In this document: positions 59,379 to 64,000 of the stretch, piece after piece
Numbering within the stretch: the first letter of the stretch is position 1
Layout: every line of letters begins with the position of its first letter
Origin: Pachysolen tannophilus NRRL Y-2460
Taxonomy: Eukaryota > Ascomycota > Pichiomycetes > Alaninales > Pachysolenaceae
Direction: 5' to 3'
NCBI GenBank assembly: GCA_001661245.1
Contig: KV454015.1
Span: 855,501-919,500, forward strand
Length of the DNA: 64,000 nucleotides
Notes under the pieces: model-generated
What the model was told of the DNA's origin: nothing
What the model saw: the letters and a program-made list of their open reading frames with translations, nothing else
Database searches by the model: none
Program-made: the position numbers and the translations under genes

Positions 59379-59488
59379 GATAAAAAAAAAATTAAAAATA
59401 AATATTATACTAAAATTGGGTGTAAATAAAATAGAGAAAAAAAAAAAAAATAAAAAATTCACATTGGCAATGGGCTATGTGAACTTGG
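58490..59488. other. RPN4 promoter and NEW1 3' flank
   Basis: 1 kb, with a TA run at 58769-58787 and 59348-59378, TTACTAA (58808-58814), TGACTAA (58850-58856) and a three-unit HSE (58970-58982). No gene was seen; frames at 58985-59224 and 59013-59207 are low complexity. Confidence 0.5.
58808..58982. promoter_or_regulatory. Yap1-type and heat-shock elements upstream of RPN4
   Basis: TTACTAA at 58808-58814 and TGACTAA at 58850-58856 are Yap1-type sites. GAA-CC-TTC-TA-GAA at 58970-58982 is a perfect three-unit heat-shock element. They lie about 320, 360 and 480 bp upstream of the RPN4 ATG. In S. cerevisiae RPN4 is activated by Yap1 and Hsf1, so these sites fit conserved stress control. Confidence 0.6.
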
Positions 59489-62400
59489 TTATTCCTCATC
59501 ATCTGTATCCACCGGTTTTGGTGTACCTTTTGGAGAACTTAACCACTCGATATGACGTAATCTTCTTCTTTCTTCTTGTAATTTTTTCTCATTTCTAGTC
59601 ATCTTCTTCTTTCTAATTCTTACTTTAATATTAGCTGGAGAATCATCATCATCAACTCTTTTCTTTGTAGATGTTGCCTCGGTTGCATTACCTCCGTCTT
59701 CAAATCTTGATTGATCGATTTCAGCAACACCTTTTTGAACCATGGTTCCGTTTTCAACAATCCATTGTTCTGGACATAAAGCACCAACAAATTCGCTATT
59801 ATGAGAAATCATAACAACACCACCAGACCAATCTCTAATTGCTACAGCCAATCCTCCTAAGGAGTCTCTATCAAGATAATTGGTAGGTTCATCTAAAACC
59901 AATAAATGAGGGTTGTTCCACATAGCACCTGCAATAACAACTTTGACTAATTGTCCTCCAGATAATGATCCAAGTAAAGTATGATCAGCAATATCACCAT
60001 CTAATCCAACATCTTCAAAATGTTTACGAATAACTGTAGGAGTCAACTCACGATATCCTAAACCTTCTCTTGAGGCTTCATGATCATCAAATTTTTGTAC
60101 TAATTTAGAAAAACCTTCTTCAACTAATAATTCTCTTGGTACCCATGAATTATATTTTGGTAACCAAAATTTCCATTTAACTTCATATTGGAAAGATTTT
60201 TTCAATTTTTGTCTACCAACAATGGCTTCAATAGCTCTTTTACCTCTTCCATCATTAACATCAATTTCCTTTTCCATCATTTGTCTTTCTTCATCAGAAA
60301 TCTTACGAGATTCTTTTAATAAAACTTCTCTATCATCACCAAATTTATATCTCCATTGTAAATATTGATTAGCTGTTTTCTCCTTATGCATCTCAACATG
60401 TTGTAAAGCATGTTGCGCTATATAACCAATACGTAAATTTGGATGTTTTTCAACTTTCCCCTCTTGAGGAACTAATTCACCTGTTAATAATTTAATCAAA
60501 GTTGATTTACCTGCACCGTTAGGACCTAAAACAGCAACCCTTGAAGATAAAGATAATGAACATGAAACACCGCTCAACGATGGCTTTGAAGCTCCTGGGT
60601 AAGTAAATGAAACATTTGACATTTTAGCAACAGCTCTAGTATTAGATTTGACACCAGTTAAAATACCAGGAGGAGGGAAAGCCATCTTAACATTTGAATC
60701 TGTTAAAGTATAGTAGGATTTACCTTCTGGTTTAACTTTAACAAATTCAGATAAATTACCTTTGTAATAAGCCAATTTTTTATTTTCGTAATGAATGATA
60801 TCGGTACAAACTGTATCCAAAAATCCAGAATCATGGGAAACAATTAAAGATGTGATATCAGTGTGAGAGACCAAGTAATCTTCTAACCATTTAACATTTG
60901 AAACATCCAAATGATTAGTAGGTTCATCTAATAATAAAACATCCGCCTTCATTAACATGGCTCTTGCTAATTCCAATTTCATCTTCCATCCACCAGATAA
61001 AGAACCAACATGCTGTGATCTTCTAAATTCATCGAAACCAACTTCATTCAAAGCATTAGATATATCTTCTCTTGAAACTCCTTGTAATTCTGGATCAGAA
61101 GCAATAAATGAAACCAAATCCATATCAGCTTCTGAACCTTGCAATTTATGTTCGACAAAACAAGTTCTCAATTCTGATTTATCTGGGAAACCTTCTAATT
61201 GGCCATTGGCAATGGATCTCATTAAAGTCGATTTACCAGCACCGTTACGACCACATAAACCATATCTATGACCTTTTAATAATCTCAAGTTAGTCTTATT
61301 TAATAACATTCTACCACCATAAGCTAAAGAAAAATCTGAATTTACAATTTCAATACCATCATCATCATTACTTTCTACAGCTGCTGGTGTGAATAATTCT
61401 CTCAATTGGTGTATCAAATTTTCAACAAATTCAGTTTTAGTTGTCTCATTTTCCAAATAACTAGATAATGCCATTTGTAAATATTCTTTCAATCTTTTCC
61501 AATCATTAACGTTAGCATCTGCAGCCAAGATAACACTTAAATAGTTTAAGATTACTTCATCAGTAATACTTAAACTGTCAAAATATTTTCTAGCGTCTTC
61601 TGGAGCAATTCTACCGTGGAATTTACCATCAGATTTCTCAGCATCGGCATCTTCCAAGACTTGTAAAGCTTTTGCAGCTAATTCTCTAACTTCCGGTAAT
61701 GATGCAGTATCAACGACTTTCTTAACACCTGGTAATAAGATTGGTATAAAACTTTCAATTTCTCTCTTGTTATTAACTAATCTTGTTAAATTTTCAGTAA
61801 CAATAACAGTTTGTCTTAATTGTTCTTGTGAAGAAGAGGATAATTTTAAAGAGGTGGATAAAATTGGTACTAATAAGGATAAAGCAGGTTCTGTAACTTC
61901 AGCAACAAATGTAACAGATGCAAATGATTTGATACAGTCTGGAACTTTTCTTGGATCTGCTAAAGTTTCAACAATTGTATTATAACGTGGAGATAAATCC
62001 AAATTATCCAATACTTTTACAAAATCATTCATTGTCTTTAATCCAACTTTTGCTAATTCAGGTTTAAAGTCAACCGCCATATCGGTTAATATAGGAATAG
62101 CATGAATAAATGTCATTTCTAATAAATCATTTGGAGCATCTTCAATTAATTTATCAACCATTTTTAAACAACCAACTTTACTTTGCCATTTTGCTGAAGA
62201 TTTTAAATAAGCCAACAACCCTGGAAATAATACTGAAGGTAAAGCTTCAACTGGGAACATTCCATAAATTGAGTCTATACAAGATTGTGCAGCTCTTTTT
62301 ACATTATTTTCTTTATCTGCCAACAAATCAAATGCACATGGTAAAAGTTTAACAAAATATGCTTCTGAAGGTGTTTGACCACCAAATTTCCTGGCTAAAG

Positions 62401-62860
62401 ATGATAATAACAACATACTTGATTCTCTTATCAATGGAGTATTTTTCTGTTTACCTAAAGATTTTAAAACTTCTAATATATTCCATTCATTTATAGCACT
62501 GACACCATGTTGAGCAATAACATCTACAATTACATCACATTCTTTTCTTACATCGGCAAGTTGTTTAGCATTTTGAATATTCTCCAAATTCCCAGAAATT
62601 GGAGATATTTCTAATTTCTTCAACGCAGAAGTTAATGAAGTTAACGAAGTTGTTGAAGGTGCATGACTGATTGGAGTACTTATACCACTAGTAGAAGCAG
62701 ATGACGAGTCAACAGTAACATAACCACTACGCTGCTGATCCAACGATGGCGATACACCCAGCACCTTCCTATTCAAACCTCCTCCTTGTTTCTGCTTCAT
62801 ATAATCCTCATAAGATAACTGCGGCTTTCTACCACCACCAGTTCTATTATTTTGGGACAT
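59489..62860 (-). CDS. NEW1: ABC-F ATPase New1 (EF3-like translation factor)
   Basis: 1123 aa from ATG 62860. New1 is a ribosome-bound eEF3 relative that aids translation termination and 40S biogenesis. Order: N-terminal region (1-90), HEAT repeats (about 95-470), ABC1 with Walker A GRNGAGKST, signature LSGGW and Walker B LLLDEPTNHLD, ABC2 with GPNGAGKST, a chromodomain-like insert (YEVKWKFWLPKYNSWVPRE), LSGGQ and LVLDEPTNYLD. The tail KKKMTRNEKKLQEERRRLRHIEWLSSPKGTPKP is the New1 type, not the Lys-rich eEF3 tail. The Gln/Asn prion domain of S. cerevisiae New1 is absent; the N-terminus is Ser/Thr-rich. No CTG codon lies in the conserved part. Confidence 0.9.
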   Translation of the reverse strand: MSQNNRTGGGRKPQLSYEDYMKQKQGGGLNRKVLGVSPSLDQQRSGYVTVDSSSASTSGISTPISHAPSTTSLTSLTSALKKLEISPISGNLENIQNAKQLADVRKECDVIVDVIAQHGVSAINEWNILEVLKSLGKQKNTPLIRESSMLLLSSLARKFGGQTPSEAYFVKLLPCAFDLLADKENNVKRAAQSCIDSIYGMFPVEALPSVLFPGLLAYLKSSAKWQSKVGCLKMVDKLIEDAPNDLLEMTFIHAIPILTDMAVDFKPELAKVGLKTMNDFVKVLDNLDLSPRYNTIVETLADPRKVPDCIKSFASVTFVAEVTEPALSLLVPILSTSLKLSSSSQEQLRQTVIVTENLTRLVNNKREIESFIPILLPGVKKVVDTASLPEVRELAAKALQVLEDADAEKSDGKFHGRIAPEDARKYFDSLSITDEVILNYLSVILAADANVNDWKRLKEYLQMALSSYLENETTKTEFVENLIHQLRELFTPAAVESNDDDGIEIVNSDFSLAYGGRMLLNKTNLRLLKGHRYGLCGRNGAGKSTLMRSIANGQLEGFPDKSELRTCFVEHKLQGSEADMDLVSFIASDPELQGVSREDISNALNEVGFDEFRRSQHVGSLSGGWKMKLELARAMLMKADVLLLDEPTNHLDVSNVKWLEDYLVSHTDITSLIVSHDSGFLDTVCTDIIHYENKKLAYYKGNLSEFVKVKPEGKSYYTLTDSNVKMAFPPPGILTGVKSNTRAVAKMSNVSFTYPGASKPSLSGVSCSLSLSSRVAVLGPNGAGKSTLIKLLTGELVPQEGKVEKHPNLRIGYIAQHALQHVEMHKEKTANQYLQWRYKFGDDREVLLKESRKISDEERQMMEKEIDVNDGRGKRAIEAIVGRQKLKKSFQYEVKWKFWLPKYNSWVPRELLVEEGFSKLVQKFDDHEASREGLGYRELTPTVIRKHFEDVGLDGDIADHTLLGSLSGGQLVKVVIAGAMWNNPHLLVLDEPTNYLDRDSLGGLAVAIRDWSGGVVMISHNSEFVGALCPEQWIVENGTMVQKGVAEIDQSRFEDGGNATEATSTKKRVDDDDSPANIKVRIRKKKMTRNEKKLQEERRRLRHIEWLSSPKGTPKPVDTDDEE

Positions 62861-63197
62861 CCTCCTTCAAATAATTAATTCAAATCCAACCGTAACAATA
62901 TTCAAATCAAATTTTTCACAGAAAAACCAACAAGCAAAATTAAAAAAATAATATAGCTTTAGTCCACTCTCAACTTTCAAACAAACAACAATCCCACTAC
63001 TTTGATTATTCTTTTTGTTTTATATATTGTATGGTCCTTTTAAAAGTTATACAATTCTCACATGAAAAATTTTCTTTTAATATTTTTCTCTTTACATACA
63101 TTGTATTACTTTTCAATCTTTTAAACTGTTTAACGGTATTAAAGATTTCTGCCCCCATTTCATTTTTATTCGCTAACGTGCCCTATGCCCTATGCCT

Positions 63198-63228
<31 letters not shown>

Positions 63229-63325
63229 CTTAAAAGAGTGTTTTGAGATTCTGTGCACGATGGTTTGGACTTCCTTTTTTGTTTTTTCCATTTTCGGATT
63301 TTGTGATTTTACACAGACGACTAGA

Positions 63326-63363
63326 GTGGTGCAAGTGGTGCAAGTGGTGTAGTGTGTGTGTGT
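63326..63363. repeat. GTGGTGCAA 9-bp array
   Basis: Two perfect GTGGTGCAA units (63326-63334, 63335-63343), a variant GTGGTGTAG (63344-63352) and a TG tail. It lies 466 bp upstream of NEW1 and 100 bp upstream of the UBR7-like gene. Period and GTGGTG core recall the array in front of RAP1. Confidence 0.8.
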
Positions 63364-63410
63364 TTTTTTTTTTTTGATTTTTATTTTTCTTTCCTATATT
63401 AAATTAAAGT

Positions 63411-63455
63411 ATGGAGGGAAGCACAGTAATTAACTTATCTTTATTTCTTTGGTGA
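63411..63455 (+). promoter_or_regulatory. Upstream ORF of the UBR7-like gene
   Basis: ATG 63411 opens a 14-codon peptide ending at TGA 63453-63455, three bases before the main ATG at 63459. If in the transcript it would limit initiation at the main start. Confidence 0.4.
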
Positions 63456-63458
63456 GAA

Positions 63459-64000
63459 ATGAAGACAATCAAGGAAGAGAGTTGTTTGAATGACGGGGCC
63501 AGGGATGGCGAGGCCATTGATTCAATGACTGCGGTGGAATATCTTGAAAAACAGCTAGAATTGTACGTTTATTAATTATACTTTAATGATTTATTTTTTA
63601 TTTATTTAGTTTTTGAGTAATTTTGGTGTAACTAACAATTTTTTTTTTTTTTTCTTTTTTTTTTTCATGTAGAGAGAAAGAAGCTAGGGAACTTATGCCT
63701 TATGATCCCAATATTTGTACCTATACAATTGGTGCTTTACACCAGCAAGTTTATGCTTGTTTGACTTGCCGAGAAAATGATACAAAGAAACCTTATCAGG
63801 TATATGTTATTCTTGTTCAATTCAATGTCATTCTTCTCATGAATTAGTGGAATTATTTTCAAAAAGAGATTTTACTTGCGATTGTGGAACCACTAGAATG
63901 AAGTATAATGGGGGTTGTCGGTTGAGAAATAGGCCAAGTACGAGGAGATCTTCGTTTGCTTCACAATCGTTGTTGGATCTCAATGGCAACGGGAACAACA
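63459..64000 (+). CDS. UBR7/Mlo2-like UBR-box protein, partial, with intron and apparent frameshift
   Basis: Exon 1 is 63459-63562; intron 63563-63672 has donor GTACGT, branch TAACTAAC-type sequence (about 63628-63636) and acceptor GTAG; exon 2 continues to the window end. The junction reads KQLELEKEARELMPYDPNICTY. The UBR box is seen as GALHQQVYACLTC, then GICYSCSIQCHSSHELVELF, SKRDFTCDCGTTRM and RLRNRPS, with the Cys/His zinc ligands. UBR7-type proteins carry a UBR box and PHD-like finger; a role as ubiquitin ligase for chromatin is reported for relatives. Between KKPY and GICY the frame shifts by -1 near 63797-63800. S. cerevisiae appears to lack this family. The 3' part is outside the window. 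Confidence 0.82.

Larger units (their letters stand above)
62861..63458. other. Divergent promoter NEW1/UBR7-like
   Basis: T-rich with a direct repeat GCCCTAT (63179-63193 region), a GTGGTG array (63326-63363) and an upstream ORF (63411-63455). No gene was seen. Confidence 0.5.

Overview
This window comes from the AT-rich nuclear genome of a budding yeast (Saccharomycotina). The evidence is dense, mostly single-exon fungal genes with clear yeast orthologues (SPO11, POP3, HMI1, SEC20, COG3, RFC4, TRP1, IPP1, MAF1, RAD57, UGA2, RAP1, DBP3, ERO1, SAC3, SPO7, UPF3, RPN4, NEW1), short introns with yeast-type GTATGT/GTAAGT donors and TACTAAC-like branch sites, and poly-A/T and TA tracts between genes. 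CTG codons are rare and sit where family members carry small or polar residues, or inside Ser-rich tracts. This points to a lineage with CUG reassigned (Ser most likely, Ala possible). Rap1 keeps a C-terminal RCT-like domain. I do not name a species.

Layout. 1-4.4 kb: 5' part of a GABA-type permease and a four-exon SPO11. 4.4-8.7 kb: a long coiled-coil protein of unknown identity. 8.7-18.6 kb: compact housekeeping block POP3, HMI1, SEC20, COG3, RFC4, TRP1, IPP1. 19.2-25 kb: RSN1-like membrane protein with an apparent frameshift, a 1.5 kb divergent promoter, MAF1. 25.3-31.2 kb: RAD57, UGA2, a ureohydrolase (guanidinobutyrase/agmatinase-like) and an LDS/RRT8-like membrane protein with a small first exon. 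31.5-35.6 kb: RAP1 and DBP3, separated by a CA-rich array. 36.3-47.1 kb: ERO1, SAC3, a small unknown ORF, SPO7, a yapsin protease. 47.1-53.4 kb: a poly-Q regulator with very long flanks and an assembly gap. 53.4-64 kb: CSN12-like, UPF3, RPN4, NEW1 and the start of a UBR7-like gene with an intron and an apparent frameshift.

Links between genes. The permease, the ureohydrolase and UGA2 could form a GABA supply and catabolic route, and their promoters share the 9-mer CCGCTAAGA plus GATAAG and CCGCC motifs. RAP1's own promoter carries a 9-10 bp array that reads as tandem Rap1-like half-sites, and a related array lies upstream of NEW1. The ERO1, RPN4 and RFC4 promoters carry candidate UPR, heat-shock/Yap1 and MCB sites that fit their known control in yeast. 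ERO1 and SEC20 end in RDEL and VDEL, suggesting relaxed ER retrieval. Several true gene starts (SPO11, RAP1, MAF1, the LDS-like gene, UBR7) become visible only after splicing by eye.
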